Position numbers and translations under genes: made by a program
The notes under the pieces: model-generated
What the model was told of the DNA's origin: nothing
Databases searched by the model: none
The model's input: the letters and a program-made list of their open reading frames with translations, nothing else
Origin: Limnovirga soli
Lineage (GTDB): Bacteria > Bacteroidota > Bacteroidia > Chitinophagales > Chitinophagaceae
DNA length: 64,000 nucleotides
NCBI RefSeq assembly: GCF_013106755.1
Contig: NZ_WHPF01000007.1
Coordinates: forward strand, 186,001 to 250,000
Direction: 5' to 3'
Part shown: positions 51,674-61,765 of the stretch, in pieces
Position numbering within the stretch: position 1 is the stretch's first letter
How the letters are laid out: each line of letters starts with the position of its first letter

Positions 51674-54100
51674 ATGGCAATAATTTTTAAAAGAATGTTT
51701 ACATTAATCAAACGGCAAACACATACCTGCATACTATTAGTGCTTTCAGCATTAGTTTTTACAACAAACAATGTTGCAGCACAGGAAAATACAGCCGATA
51801 TACCAGTACTGTTTAACCAGTATCAGCAAAACAATATTCAGGAGAAAATATTTGTACATACCGACAAAAGTTTTTACGTAGCCGGTGAAATAATCTGGTT
51901 TAAAATATATGCGGTAGATGCTGTTTTTAATAAGCCCATTAACATAAGTAAAGTTGCTTATGTAGAAATACTGGATGCAGCCAATAAGCCTTTATTACAA
52001 GCCAAAATTGCCCTTCAAAACGGGCTGGGAAGCGGCTCTCTTTATATACCTTTTACTGCCAATTCGGGCAATTTTACCTTACGTGCCTATACCAACTGGA
52101 TGAAAAATTTTGGTGCCGAATATTTTTTTCAAAAAGCTGTTACCATTGTTAATACCCAAAAAAATGCAGTACCTTCAACGGCTGTAAGTGATAATAAAAA
52201 AGATATTCAATTCTTCCCCGAAGGCGGCAACCTGGTAGATGGCATAGAAAGTAAACTGGCATACAAAGCCGTAGATGCCCATGGTAAAGGACTTGCATTT
52301 ACAGCAACATTAATAGATAATACTGATACCATTACCCAGTTTGCACCATCGCATAATGGTATGGGTAGCATTACCATTATACCCCGAAGCAACCATAGTT
52401 ATAAAGCCATATTTAGTTTTGCCGATGGCCAAAAAATAAGCAAGTCCTTACCAGAAGTATATACATCGGGTTATGTATTAAGTGTAAAAGACTCAGGGGC
52501 CGGCAAGCTTAGCATAACAGTACAAACCAATATAGCAACTGCCACCAATATATTTTTACTGGTACATACCAATGGGGCAATAAAAACGGCAACAGGTGGT
52601 ATATTACTTAATGGCGCAGTAAATTTTCTTATAGACAAAACTGCATTGGGTAATGGCATTTCGCATATAACCGTATTTAACAGCAAAAGACAGCCGGTAT
52701 GCGAACGCTTATACTTTAAGAAACCGGCCCAGCAATTACAACTCGGGTTAAATACGGATAAAACTTCCTATTCGCTACGGACTAAAGTAAACATGAATCT
52801 GGAAGCTATGAATGCCAGTGCCGCAAAGGATGATACTGCCAGTTTATCTATGGCAGTATATCGGGTAGATTCTTTACAATCAACGAATGGTGCAACAATA
52901 GATAATTACCTTTTATTGGGCGCCGAAATAAAAGGTTATATAGAAGATCCGCAATATTATTTTGCCAGCAGCGATGCTACTGCAACCGCCGCTTTAGATA
53001 ACCTGATGCTTACCAATGGATGGCGCAGATTTAAGTGGGAAAATATATTGCAGCCTACAAAACCATTATTTGCTTATGTGCCCGAATATAATGGCCATAT
53101 TATAACCGGTAAAGTAATCAATACCAATACGGGTAATGTACAAAAAGATGCAGAGGTATTTCTTTCGGTACCCGGCATAAGAACGCAGTTTGTGCCGGCA
53201 AGAAGTGATGCTGCCGGCAATGTACAATTTGAATTGAAAAATATGTATGGCTCGGCAGATATTATTGTACAACCTGATACACAGCTGGATAGCATGTATA
53301 GGGTAGATATTAATAATCCTTTTTTTGCAGGTTTCTCCGGCACTCCTGTTCCTGCATTTCAATTACCTGTAAGTACTGCCAATACCTTGCTGGAAAACAG
53401 CATAAGTATGCAGGTGCAAAATATTTTTGCGGCCAAAAAATTAAAGCAGTTTACCTTTCCTGCAATTGATACCACTGCTTTTTACTTACACCCCGATGCC
53501 AGTTATTTGTTGGATGATTATACCCGATTTACCACACTGGAAGAAGTGTTACGAGAATATGTAACCCTGGTAAATGTTGCCAAAAGAGAGGGCAAAAACC
53601 ATTTGCCGGTATACAACTCTTCCACCAAGCTGTTGTTTAATAACGATCCGCTTTTACTGGTGGATGGGATGCCTGTTTTTGATATGGATAAATTTTTAAA
53701 ATTCGACCCGCTGAAATTAAAAAAGCTGGAAGTAATAAATAAAAGATACATCTTGGGCGGCTCCAGTTTTAGTGGCATACTCAACTGGCAAACCTATGGT
53801 GGCGATCTGGGTGGCTTTCCCCTAGATCCACATGCCGTGGTAGTAGACTATGATGGGCTGCAACTGGAAAGAGAATTTTATGCACCCGCCTATACTACCG
53901 AAGCCGAACAATCCGGTCATTTGCCTGATTTTAGAAATGTGTTGCAGTGGATGCCTGCTATCAATATCCCTGTTAATGGCAAGCAAGCCCTTGGTTTTTA
54001 TACATCAGATTTGCCAGGTAAATATGCTGCGGTAATACAGGGTATTTCTACCAATGGTTTATGCGGCAGTAAAGTGATATATTTTGATGTAAAAAAATAA
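51674..54100 (+). CDS. MG2-domain surface protein
   Basis: 808 residues (801 if started at the ATG at 51695, which gives a tighter signal peptide). After the signal peptide (to NVAAQ), QEKIFVHTDKSFYVAGEIIWFKIYAVDA and NISKVAYVEILDAANKPLLQAKIAL form an MG2 (alpha-2-macroglobulin-like) domain, followed by further beta-sandwich domains. Near the end, VLREYVTLVNVAKREGKNHLPVYN and LLFNNDPLLLVDGMPVFDMDKFLKFDPLKLKKLEVINKRY resemble a TonB plug without a barrel. Such proteins accompany TonB and DUF4249 genes in Bacteroidota. It has no thioester motif, so it is not a trap. Role unknown, probably envelope. Confidence 0.75.
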   Translation: MAIIFKRMFTLIKRQTHTCILLVLSALVFTTNNVAAQENTADIPVLFNQYQQNNIQEKIFVHTDKSFYVAGEIIWFKIYAVDAVFNKPINISKVAYVEILDAANKPLLQAKIALQNGLGSGSLYIPFTANSGNFTLRAYTNWMKNFGAEYFFQKAVTIVNTQKNAVPSTAVSDNKKDIQFFPEGGNLVDGIESKLAYKAVDAHGKGLAFTATLIDNTDTITQFAPSHNGMGSITIIPRSNHSYKAIFSFADGQKISKSLPEVYTSGYVLSVKDSGAGKLSITVQTNIATATNIFLLVHTNGAIKTATGGILLNGAVNFLIDKTALGNGISHITVFNSKRQPVCERLYFKKPAQQLQLGLNTDKTSYSLRTKVNMNLEAMNASAAKDDTASLSMAVYRVDSLQSTNGATIDNYLLLGAEIKGYIEDPQYYFASSDATATAALDNLMLTNGWRRFKWENILQPTKPLFAYVPEYNGHIITGKVINTNTGNVQKDAEVFLSVPGIRTQFVPARSDAAGNVQFELKNMYGSADIIVQPDTQLDSMYRVDINNPFFAGFSGTPVPAFQLPVSTANTLLENSISMQVQNIFAAKKLKQFTFPAIDTTAFYLHPDASYLLDDYTRFTTLEEVLREYVTLVNVAKREGKNHLPVYNSSTKLLFNNDPLLLVDGMPVFDMDKFLKFDPLKLKKLEVINKRYILGGSSFSGILNWQTYGGDLGGFPLDPHAVVVDYDGLQLEREFYAPAYTTEAEQSGHLPDFRNVLQWMPAINIPVNGKQALGFYTSDLPGKYAAVIQGISTNGLCGSKVIYFDVKK

Positions 54101-54210
54101 GTACCCTCAATACAAGCGATTTTACTTTCCGTTTTTTACAAACCACCAACGCAAATGCTGGCTGTCGCCGGTATAATTGCTGTAGTTTTACAGGTAAATA
54201 ACCAAACCAT

Positions 54211-54987
54211 ATGGCACCCGAATCTAAAGATGGATATGTTCATATAGAAAGAGCGCATCATATTGCCACCATCAGTTTTTTTCATCCGCAAAGCAATTCT
54301 TTACCCGCTGCCTTATTGCAGCAGCTGGCTTTTTCTATAGAAGAAGAAGGAGAAAATATAGATAGTCATGTTATTATCCTGCGCTCAGCAGGCGAAAAAG
54401 TTTTTTGTGCCGGTGCTTCATTTACCGAACTGCTGGCCATTGAAACCGAGGAACAGGGTGTAGCATTTTTTAGTGGTTTTGCCCGTGTTATTAATGCCAT
54501 GCGTACATGCCCTAAACTTATTATTGCCCGTATACAAGGTAAATGTGTAGGCGGCGGTGTAGGCCTTGCAGCCGCCGCAGATTATGCCATTGCTGTAGAA
54601 GGGGCACAGGTAAAATTAAGTGAACTCGCTGTTGGCATTGGTCCATTTGTAGTAGGTCCTGCGGTTGAAAGAAAAATGGGCACTTCTGCATTTACACAAC
54701 TGGCTATTGATGCTGCTATGTGGCGCCCCGCCGATTGGGCGCGACGTAAAGGCCTGTACGCCGAATTGCATAACGATATGGCCGGTATGGATGATAGTAT
54801 TACCCGCCTTGCCACTTCGCTTGCTGCCTCTAATCCGCAAGCCATGCAGGAGCTAAAAAAAGTGTTTTGGAAAGGAACAGAAGATTGGGATACCTTGCTG
54901 CCGGAGCGGGCTGCCATCAGCGGCAGACTGGTGTTAAGCAGCTATACCAAAGCCTTTATCAAAAAGTTTAAAGAACAGCAATCTTAA
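54211..54987 (+). CDS. Crotonase-family protein lacking the first catalytic Glu
   Basis: 258 residues with a crotonase fold: RSAGEKVFCAGASFTELL (oxyanion hole 1) and IQGKCVGGGVGLAAAADYAIA (oxyanion hole 2). The position holding the first glutamate of enoyl-CoA hydratases (GGCELA) is GGVGLA here, whereas the second is kept in VKLSELAVGIGPFVVGP. It is therefore more likely an isomerase, hydrolase or other acyl-CoA enzyme (methylglutaconyl-CoA hydratase and PaaG-like enzymes are candidates). The glycosylase gene follows 15 bp later. Confidence 0.85.
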   Translation: MAPESKDGYVHIERAHHIATISFFHPQSNSLPAALLQQLAFSIEEEGENIDSHVIILRSAGEKVFCAGASFTELLAIETEEQGVAFFSGFARVINAMRTCPKLIIARIQGKCVGGGVGLAAAADYAIAVEGAQVKLSELAVGIGPFVVGPAVERKMGTSAFTQLAIDAAMWRPADWARRKGLYAELHNDMAGMDDSITRLATSLAASNPQAMQELKKVFWKGTEDWDTLLPERAAISGRLVLSSYTKAFIKKFKEQQS

Positions 54988-55002
54988 TCCGCAGTCTTTA
55001 AC

Positions 55003-55656
55003 ATGAAACATCATGTTATCAATACATTTGATACCAGTAATTTTCATATGCTTTGCAATGCACTTGCAAAGAAGGATGCAACATTGCAGGCGGTATTGGA
55101 TGCGTATGGCTATCCGCCATTATGGAGCAGACAGCCCAATTTTGCTACCCTTATACATATTATTTTAGAGCAACAGGTTTCACTCGCCTCGGCCAAAGCT
55201 GCTTTTGTACAATTGCGCAATACATTGGGCACCATTACCCCGCAGCAACTGTTGTTATTAAGCGATGAGGAATTAAAAGCCTGTTATTTTAGCAGGCAGA
55301 AAATAGTGTATGCACGCCATCTTTCACAGGCGGTAATAGAAGGCCAACTGGTAATAGAACAACTGGAACATTTACCCAATCAAAAAGTGCAGGAAGTTTT
55401 ATTAAAAATTAAAGGCATCGGCCTTTGGACTGCAGACGTTTTTATGATGATGTGCCTGCATCGTTGCGATTGTTTTCCACTGGGCGATATTGCATTAATT
55501 AAAAGTGTAAAAGAAGTAAAGGATTTACCCGCCACCACCTCAAAAGAACAAATAGAACTGCTTGCCCAAAAATGGAAACCCTATAGAACCATTGCCGCTT
55601 TTATGTTGTGGCATGCCTACCTGCAAAAGCGAAATATTGTTTATCAACAACCGTGA
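55003..55656 (+). CDS. AlkA-type DNA-3-methyladenine glycosylase
   Basis: 217 residues of the HhH-GPD superfamily. LIHIILEQQVSLASAKAAFVQL (first helices), hairpin VLLKIKGIGLWTADVFMMM (132-150) and catalytic Asp162 in FPLGDIALIKSV, equivalent to the AlkA aspartate. There is no lysine in the position used by bifunctional glycosylases and no iron-sulphur cysteine loop. It excises alkylated purines in base-excision repair. Shorter than E. coli AlkA because the N-terminal domain is missing, as in most Bacteroidota members. It starts 15 bp after the crotonase gene. Confidence 0.9.
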   Translation: MKHHVINTFDTSNFHMLCNALAKKDATLQAVLDAYGYPPLWSRQPNFATLIHIILEQQVSLASAKAAFVQLRNTLGTITPQQLLLLSDEELKACYFSRQKIVYARHLSQAVIEGQLVIEQLEHLPNQKVQEVLLKIKGIGLWTADVFMMMCLHRCDCFPLGDIALIKSVKEVKDLPATTSKEQIELLAQKWKPYRTIAAFMLWHAYLQKRNIVYQQP

Positions 55657-55661
55657 TGATG

Positions 55662-55866
55662 ATTGGCCGGGCAATAGCAAAGCAGCAGGTATACTTGCGT
55701 CGCACTCTTGTACTTTCTGTTCATTGCGGGGCAAATTTTTGGTTTGCAAAATGAAATACTACTCATGCAATATTCCCTTTTTAACCCAAATCTTGTAATT
55801 ACTTGATTTGGCTGTTTAAAGCTGATGTATTTGCTGCCGCACAAGTGTGCGACGCAAGAAAAGATG
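55662..55866. repeat. Inverted pair of the dispersed intergenic repeat
   Basis: Forward copy 55662-55713 (TTGGCCGGGC arm; core TTGCGTCGCACTCTTGTAC) and reverse copy 55840-55866 (CACAAGTGTGCGACGCAAG). The pair covers the first half of the 449 bp gap before the RelA/SpoT gene. Confidence 0.88.
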
Positions 55867-56076
55867 CCATCAAGTATTTTGCCAGTCCCAAAAAATGCTA
55901 AAGTACAATTTGGGTGCTCATCAATATTATTATAACCGTACAATCAACTTCAATATCATTCTATAATTATTCGAATTAAACCTGCCAGCTTTAGCCAAAT
56001 AAGCAACAAATAACTATTGTAAAAAATAATCAAATGCTGCATTAATGTGTTATACTAATTGTTAAGGCAGGTAAAA

Positions 56077-56084
56077 TATATTTG
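56077..56084 (+). promoter_or_regulatory. -7 box of the RelA/SpoT gene
   Basis: TATATTTG at 56077-56084 matches TAnnTTTG, 22 bp before the ATG at 56106. No good -33 TTG at 19-21 bp spacing is visible, so the promoter call is tentative. Confidence 0.4.
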
Positions 56085-56105
56085 CTTTTGCGTAAATTCG
56101 TTTAT

Positions 56106-58370
56106 ATGGATCAGGAGCAGGCAGTTATATCAGATAATATTCTTCCAAAATATACGCTTAACGAAGAGCAGGAACGTAAGGAAATTCTGCGCCAGTATCG
56201 TGCCCTGCTGCGTAGCCTGCGTGTTAAGTTAAAACGCGGCGATAAAGAACTGGTGCGTACCGCTTTTGAAATGGCTGTTGATGCGCATAAAACCATGCGC
56301 CGGAAAAGCGGCGAGCCTTATATCCTGCACCCATTAGCAGTAGCCAGCATTTGTGTAGAAGAAATTGGCCTTGGTGTACGTTCTACTATTTGCGCCTTAT
56401 TGCACGATACTGTTGAAGATACCGATATTACCCTGGAAGACATTGAAAGGGAATTTGGTAGCGAGATTGCCAGAATTGTAGACGGACTTACCAAAATATC
56501 TACCGTAATAGATACCAATACCAGTCAGCAGGCCGAGAATTTTAAAAAGATATTATTAACCCTAACCGATGACCCAAGGGTAATACTAATAAAACTGGCC
56601 GACAGGCTGCATAATATGCGTACCATGGATTACATGAAACGCGAAAAGCAGTTAAAAATTAGTAGCGAAACGGTGTGGGTATATGCACCACTGGCGCATC
56701 GTATGGGTTTGTATAATATCAAAACCGAATTGGAAGACCTCTCCATGAAATACATGGAGCCCGAAGCCTATAAAGATATTGCCCGCAAACTATCCGAAAC
56801 CAAAAGAGAGCGCAGCCGTTATATAAACGAATTTATAAAGCCATTAAAGGAAAAGCTGGAAGCTACCGGTTTTAATTTTGAAATTTATGGCCGTCCCAAA
56901 AGCATACATTCTATCTGGAATAAAATAAAAAAGAAGGGTGTGGCTTTTGATGAAGTATATGATTTATTTGCCATCAGGGTAATTCTAAATTCACCACCCG
57001 AAAAAGAAAAGGAAGAATGCTGGAAAGTATATTCCATGATTACAGATGAATATACCCCATCACCGGAAAGATTAAGAGATTGGCTAAGTAACCCCAAGAG
57101 CAATGGTTACGAAGCCTTGCATACCACTGTAATGGGCCCGCAGGGGCGTTGGGTAGAAGTGCAAATACGCACCAAGCGTATGAACGAAATTGCCGAAAAA
57201 GGGCTGGCCGCACATTATAAATACAAAGAGGGTAGTAACGATGAGGACCGCTTTGATAAATGGTTTGGGCAAATAAGGGAAGTCATCAGTAGTCAGGATA
57301 CCGATAGCGTAGATTTTCTGCAGGATTTTAAAACCAGTTTTCTGGCCGAGGAGATATATGTTTACACTCCCAAGGGAGATGTAAAAATGCTGCCTGTAGG
57401 TTCTACTGCACTTGACTTTGCCTTCTCTATTCACTCCGCCATTGGTAGTAAATGTATTGGTGCCAAAGTAAACCATAAGCTGGTACCTATTAGCCATAAA
57501 CTACGTAGTGGAGACCAGATAGAAATTATCAGTAGCAACAAACAGAAGCCTACTGAGGACTGGCTGAATTATGTAGTTACCGCCAAAGCCAAAAGCAAAA
57601 TAAAAGATGCTCTAAAAGAGGAGAAACGCCGCATTGCAGATGATGGTAAATATACCGTGCAGAAAAAGCTGGAAGGTATGGGCGCTGCCTATAACCAGCA
57701 TAATATAGATGAACTGGTAACTTATTATAAAGTATTATCGCAGCTGGATTTATTTTATAATATTGCCACCAAACTAATAGACCTAAAAGAGCTGAAAGAG
57801 TTTCATGTGCTGGGCGATAAACTGGAGGCACCCAAACCTATAAAACCTGCACAGGAACACAAACCCGAATACGATCCCAAGCTGGCGCATATACCCAAAA
57901 AAGATTCTGAGTTAATTATTTTTGGAGAAAGCAGCGATAAGATTATGTACAACCTGGCCAAATGCTGCAACCCCATACCCGGAGATGCTGTTTTTGGTTT
58001 TGTAACCACGGGTAAAGGATTAACCATACATCGTACAAATTGTCCCAATGCCACCCAAATGATGGCCAATTACGGGCATCGTATTGTAAAAACCAAATGG
58101 GCCAAAAACAACGAAATATCCTTCCTTACAGGATTGAAAATTATAGGTATGGATGATGTTGGCGTCATCAACAAAATAACCAATGTAATCAGTGGCGAAA
58201 TGCGGGTAAATATTTCCGCCCTAACCATAGAAAGTGGCGAAGGTATTTTTGATGGTACCGTAAAAGTATTTGTACACGATAAAGAAGAGCTCGAAGAATT
58301 AATTATACGTCTAAAACAACTCAACGGCATACAAAGCGTAAACCGGCTGGATACAGAAGAATTAGCATAA
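56106..58370 (+). CDS. Bifunctional (p)ppGpp synthetase/hydrolase (RelA/SpoT family)
   Basis: 754 residues from the ATG at 56106 (the upstream TTG start overlaps the -7 box). HD hydrolase domain with His100-Asp101 in ALLHDTVEDTD (about 50-200); synthetase domain with GRPKSIHSIWNKI, EVYDLFAIRVI and YEALHTTVMGPQGRWVEVQIRT (about 240-380); TGS domain EEIYVYTPKGDVKMLPVGSTALDFAFSIH; a ligand domain with CCNPIPGD; and a C-terminal ACT domain (about 675-750). Both catalytic sites look intact, so it should make and degrade the alarmone as the general stringent-response enzyme. Monocistronic. Confidence 0.95.
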   Translation: MDQEQAVISDNILPKYTLNEEQERKEILRQYRALLRSLRVKLKRGDKELVRTAFEMAVDAHKTMRRKSGEPYILHPLAVASICVEEIGLGVRSTICALLHDTVEDTDITLEDIEREFGSEIARIVDGLTKISTVIDTNTSQQAENFKKILLTLTDDPRVILIKLADRLHNMRTMDYMKREKQLKISSETVWVYAPLAHRMGLYNIKTELEDLSMKYMEPEAYKDIARKLSETKRERSRYINEFIKPLKEKLEATGFNFEIYGRPKSIHSIWNKIKKKGVAFDEVYDLFAIRVILNSPPEKEKEECWKVYSMITDEYTPSPERLRDWLSNPKSNGYEALHTTVMGPQGRWVEVQIRTKRMNEIAEKGLAAHYKYKEGSNDEDRFDKWFGQIREVISSQDTDSVDFLQDFKTSFLAEEIYVYTPKGDVKMLPVGSTALDFAFSIHSAIGSKCIGAKVNHKLVPISHKLRSGDQIEIISSNKQKPTEDWLNYVVTAKAKSKIKDALKEEKRRIADDGKYTVQKKLEGMGAAYNQHNIDELVTYYKVLSQLDLFYNIATKLIDLKELKEFHVLGDKLEAPKPIKPAQEHKPEYDPKLAHIPKKDSELIIFGESSDKIMYNLAKCCNPIPGDAVFGFVTTGKGLTIHRTNCPNATQMMANYGHRIVKTKWAKNNEISFLTGLKIIGMDDVGVINKITNVISGEMRVNISALTIESGEGIFDGTVKVFVHDKEELEELIIRLKQLNGIQSVNRLDTEELA

Positions 58371-58379
58371 AGCAATTGT

Positions 58380-58432
58380 ATGGGCCTGGCTAAACAATAA
58401 ATGCAGCTTTACTTGCGTCGCACTCTTGTGCG
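58380..58432 (+). repeat. Dispersed intergenic repeat copy
   Basis: TGGGCCTGGC arm, GCAGCTTTACTTGCGTCGCA and CTCTTGTGCGG. It lies between the convergent RelA/SpoT and nadK genes, 10 bp after the former. Confidence 0.88.
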
Positions 58433-58504
58433 GCAACAACCATAGCAGCAAACAAGCAACAGGAGTTGATGCGATTTAAATCTACAGCCAATATCCATTA
58501 ATTA

Positions 58505-59389
58505 TTATACAGAAAGACTGTTACGTTTATCCATACCCCAGCGTAATTTGGTACGCAGTGTTGAGAGAAAATTATTCTCGTTAAGACGTAATAAACTAAT
58601 GGTAAATTTTTCTTTTTTTATGGCCAGCTGAATGTCTTTATCTACAATTTCGCGGCGTGCATCCATGGCACATATAAACTGATCAGTACGTCCTTCAATT
58701 TCAAACGAAATAATATTGCTGTCGGGCACCACAATAGGCCGCATACTTAAGTTGTGGGGGGCCACCGGAGTAATTACAAAGCTGGAAGAATCGGGGAAAA
58801 CAATCGGGCCGTTACAACTCATATTATAACCGGTAGAACCTGTTGGTGTGGCTACAATTACGCCATCGCACCAATAAGTATTTAGAAACTCGCCATTTAA
58901 ATACGTGTGAATTTTAATCATGGGCGAAATATCCCTTTTATGTATGGCAAATTCATTTAATGCAAATGGTGTTTCGCCAAAAAGGGGTATACTCGAATCC
59001 AGGTGAATAAGGGTTCTTTTGTCTACAACATAAGTGCCATTCACCAATGCATCTACGGCCACAGTAAGCTCGTCTTTACCAATGCCGGCCAGAAAGCCCA
59101 GTCGGCCAAAATTTATACCAAGTATGGGAATATTTTTATCGCGTACCAGGGTTACACAATCCAGTATTGTGCCATCGCCACCCAAACTTATCAGGCAGTC
59201 TACACTATCATCCAGTTCAAATGAATTAGAGAAGATAGAAATGCCTTCGCTATCTACATCCAGATTATAAGCTGCAAGAGTTTGCAGCAATAGAATTTCT
59301 ATATGGTATTTACGCAGTTCTTTTATAAGAATCAGGAGTTGGGTTTGCAGGTCTGGCTCTAACCCCCGGCTATAAATAGCAACTTTCAT
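58505..59389 (-). CDS. nadK: NAD kinase
   Basis: 294 residues. LISLGGDGTILDCVTLVRD with the GGDGT motif at 70-74 (Asp72 catalytic), GINFGRLGFLAGIG and TPTGSTGYNMSCNGPIVFP (the second conserved glycine-rich motif) identify the enzyme that phosphorylates NAD to NADP. Cytoplasmic. It is last in a run of four minus-strand genes (hydrolase, CBS protein, BamA-like protein, nadK) with 33, 123 and 99 bp between them; a similar CBS-nadK-BamA neighbourhood occurs in other Bacteroidota. Confidence 0.95.
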   Translation of the reverse strand: MKVAIYSRGLEPDLQTQLLILIKELRKYHIEILLLQTLAAYNLDVDSEGISIFSNSFELDDSVDCLISLGGDGTILDCVTLVRDKNIPILGINFGRLGFLAGIGKDELTVAVDALVNGTYVVDKRTLIHLDSSIPLFGETPFALNEFAIHKRDISPMIKIHTYLNGEFLNTYWCDGVIVATPTGSTGYNMSCNGPIVFPDSSSFVITPVAPHNLSMRPIVVPDSNIISFEIEGRTDQFICAMDARREIVDKDIQLAIKKEKFTISLLRLNENNFLSTLRTKLRWGMDKRNSLSV

Positions 59390-59488
59390 GTTTTATAATT
59401 AAAATGTATAAATGTTAAGCTATAGCACAACTTATGTTTTTTATAGAGAATAATGCATTTTTAAAACAGCGCTTGCTATTAGGTGGTT

Positions 59489-60949
59489 TTAAAAATCGGT
59501 TCGCACATGAAAAAATACACCATGTTCGCCCAACTGGTTAAAACTATATTCAAATTTAAACACAATATCGTATGAGGGAATAACCATATCCAGGCCCAGG
59601 CACTCGGTATACAAAAATTTATTGCTTAATAAATTATCGCCTGGTAATTTGTTGTAGGTGTAGCCCACATCAGCACCCGCTTTTACAAAGAAGCGGAATG
59701 GGATGGTAATTTCTTTTTTATAGCCAGGTGGTGTACGCAATTGCATGGCAAAAACTTCTTTTCGGATAGTTGTTCTGCCCATAATACCTGCAACACCATC
59801 AAAAACATAATATTCAAGGCCTCTTAAAAATGGCCCCCCATAGCTAAACAGCTGTTGGTTGATAAAAGGCTGATCGAACGGAAACTTTAGTACCCCTGCA
59901 CTTTGTAATAACAGGCTAGTTTTTTTGGTTAAGGGTAAAGCCCAATTGGCCTGATATTGTAATTGAGTAAGATCCATTGCTTTAGTAATACCCCTGCGGG
60001 TAATACTCGCTTCACCAATAAAGCCTTTTATGGGGTAGGCATTATAATCGGTAAATGCATATTGAATAGAATAGGATAATTCAGGATAATTAATTGATTT
60101 TACTGCACCCGGCAAATAGTTGGGATTAAGTTTTACAACAGTATCGCCCACCTGGTTTTTTACATAGCTAAACCTGAAATTATGCCTGGTTTTAATGGCC
60201 GGCCGGTATAAGTAGGCTACTTCGGCTTTAAGGGTTTGTAATACAAATTTATCCTGTTTAAAAAAAGCCTGTTTGCTTAAACTGCTGGCATAATTTAATT
60301 CTCTCTGGCTGGAAAACAAAAAGGCCACACTATAGCCACTTTTAAGGGAGTTAAAGGCATATGGCTGTTCGTATTTTAATTGAACCTGGCGGCTATAGCC
60401 AGCAATTAGGTTTACTGCAAGTTTATCGTTACGCCCCGAAAAATTAAACTGCTGAAACTTAATCCCATAATTTACCCTGTTCAAGCTGGCTTTTTGTTCT
60501 ACCCACCATTGGTTAAAATTGCGGTCAACCAGTTTAAAATAGGGCAATGGAAACAGGTACCACCTTTCTTTTACATCAACATTTATAAAAACCAGGCCAC
60601 CTTGCTGGCTGTGCACGTAGATAAATACTTCTGTAAAAAGGGATGTATTGGTAACTTGCTGTTTGGCTAATTCCAATTTTTTTTCCAAATCACTCTTTGC
60701 TATATACTGGCCTTGTTTAAAGGGTAGTTCCCTTTCAATAATAAAAGGTTGCGTTTTTTTATTGCCGTGAATACTTATATCTGCAATTAATAAAAGTGAG
60801 GAATCTGTTGAACCTTGTAAAATGGCATCGAGTAGGGTATTGATAATACTAACAGAATCTTTTGATAACCCCGACTGGGTTTGTGCATTTACCAACAAAC
60901 TAAACAAACACACCACACAAACCAATATCAGCCTTTTGCAATAGGTCAT
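59489..60949 (-). CDS. BamA/TamA-like outer-membrane protein with one POTRA
   Basis: 486 residues, signal peptide (to LVNAQ, about 22). One POTRA-like domain (about 50-128: IADISIHGNKKTQPFIIERELPFKQGQYIAKSDLEKKLELAKQQVTNTSLFTEVFIYV) and a C-terminal 16-strand-type Omp85 barrel (GGPFLRGLEYYVFDGVAGIMGRTTIRKEVF; VRTDF at the end). This is much shorter than BamA (five POTRAs), so it is a one-POTRA paralogue of unknown task in outer-membrane protein or lipid export. Located between the CBS protein and nadK genes. Confidence 0.83.
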   Translation of the reverse strand: MTYCKRLILVCVVCLFSLLVNAQTQSGLSKDSVSIINTLLDAILQGSTDSSLLLIADISIHGNKKTQPFIIERELPFKQGQYIAKSDLEKKLELAKQQVTNTSLFTEVFIYVHSQQGGLVFINVDVKERWYLFPLPYFKLVDRNFNQWWVEQKASLNRVNYGIKFQQFNFSGRNDKLAVNLIAGYSRQVQLKYEQPYAFNSLKSGYSVAFLFSSQRELNYASSLSKQAFFKQDKFVLQTLKAEVAYLYRPAIKTRHNFRFSYVKNQVGDTVVKLNPNYLPGAVKSINYPELSYSIQYAFTDYNAYPIKGFIGEASITRRGITKAMDLTQLQYQANWALPLTKKTSLLLQSAGVLKFPFDQPFINQQLFSYGGPFLRGLEYYVFDGVAGIMGRTTIRKEVFAMQLRTPPGYKKEITIPFRFFVKAGADVGYTYNKLPGDNLLSNKFLYTECLGLDMVIPSYDIVFKFEYSFNQLGEHGVFFHVRTDF

Positions 60950-61072
60950 TATAAAATTTTCTTCAATAATTGGTGAGCGGTAAAAGTAGTTTATTGTGTT
61001 GTTTTCACGGTATTATATTGCTGTTTTAACAGTAACAGTCTTTTTTCTGGCTTAAATTCCTACATATAGTTG

Positions 61073-61732
61073 TTAAATATTCAGGTATGTCATCAGTAAA
61101 TCGTAGTTCGATCTCAATTCATTTTCATAGTCTTCTTCGCCAAAATAATAGCGTATAATATATTCATACCGTTGCAGGGTAGCAATCACATCAGAGATAG
61201 TGACTTTATTTATTTTAATGGTTACAATAAGCAGGCCTGTATCACTTTCGGTACAGGTATTCATTTGGGTAATGATGGCATTATTGGTTTCAATAAGCCT
61301 GCTTAGTTCGCCAAATGAAAAGTTCCTGCGGTCTATTTCTAATACAATTATACCACCGGGTTCTTCCACATTAAAATAATTGGCCAATGTTCTAATCAGG
61401 ATTTTCTGGGTAATTAATCCCGTAACTTCCCCTTCCTTATTAACGCTGGGCACTACAGAAACATCAAAACGACGGGCAATTTTTAAGGCAGTAGTAAAAT
61501 GTTCTTCGGGCAAAACAGCAGCTACAATAAACTGGTCCTGCAAGGTGCCCAATGTTAGATGATCGTCTACATCCATTAAATCGTCTTTGGAAACAATGCC
61601 CACAAATTTATCCTGGGCTGTAACAGGCAAGTGTTGAATATCATAGTCTTCCATTAGCTGTAGGGCAAAAGAAACCTTATCTGTAACAGACAACAGGGGA
61701 TAACCAGCTTCTATAATTTGAGCTACCAGCAT
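61073..61732 (-). CDS. CBS-pair domain protein
   Basis: 219 residues with two CBS motifs (about 6-60 and 70-130: SVTDKVSFALQLMEDYDIQHLPVTAQDKFVGIVSKDDLMD; HFTTALKIARRFDVSVVPSVNKEGEVTGLITQKILIR), followed by an ACT-like or other ligand domain of about 80 residues (GGIIVLEIDRRNFSFGELSRLI). CBS pairs bind adenine nucleotides and commonly regulate other enzymes. With nadK downstream in the same group, a nucleotide-sensing role is plausible but unproven. It starts 33 bp after the hydrolase stop. Confidence 0.82.
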   Translation of the reverse strand: MLVAQIIEAGYPLLSVTDKVSFALQLMEDYDIQHLPVTAQDKFVGIVSKDDLMDVDDHLTLGTLQDQFIVAAVLPEEHFTTALKIARRFDVSVVPSVNKEGEVTGLITQKILIRTLANYFNVEEPGGIIVLEIDRRNFSFGELSRLIETNNAIITQMNTCTESDTGLLIVTIKINKVTISDVIATLQRYEYIIRYYFGEEDYENELRSNYDLLMTYLNI

Positions 61733-61765
61733 GTACGATAGGATATTATTATTCCAATATAAACA

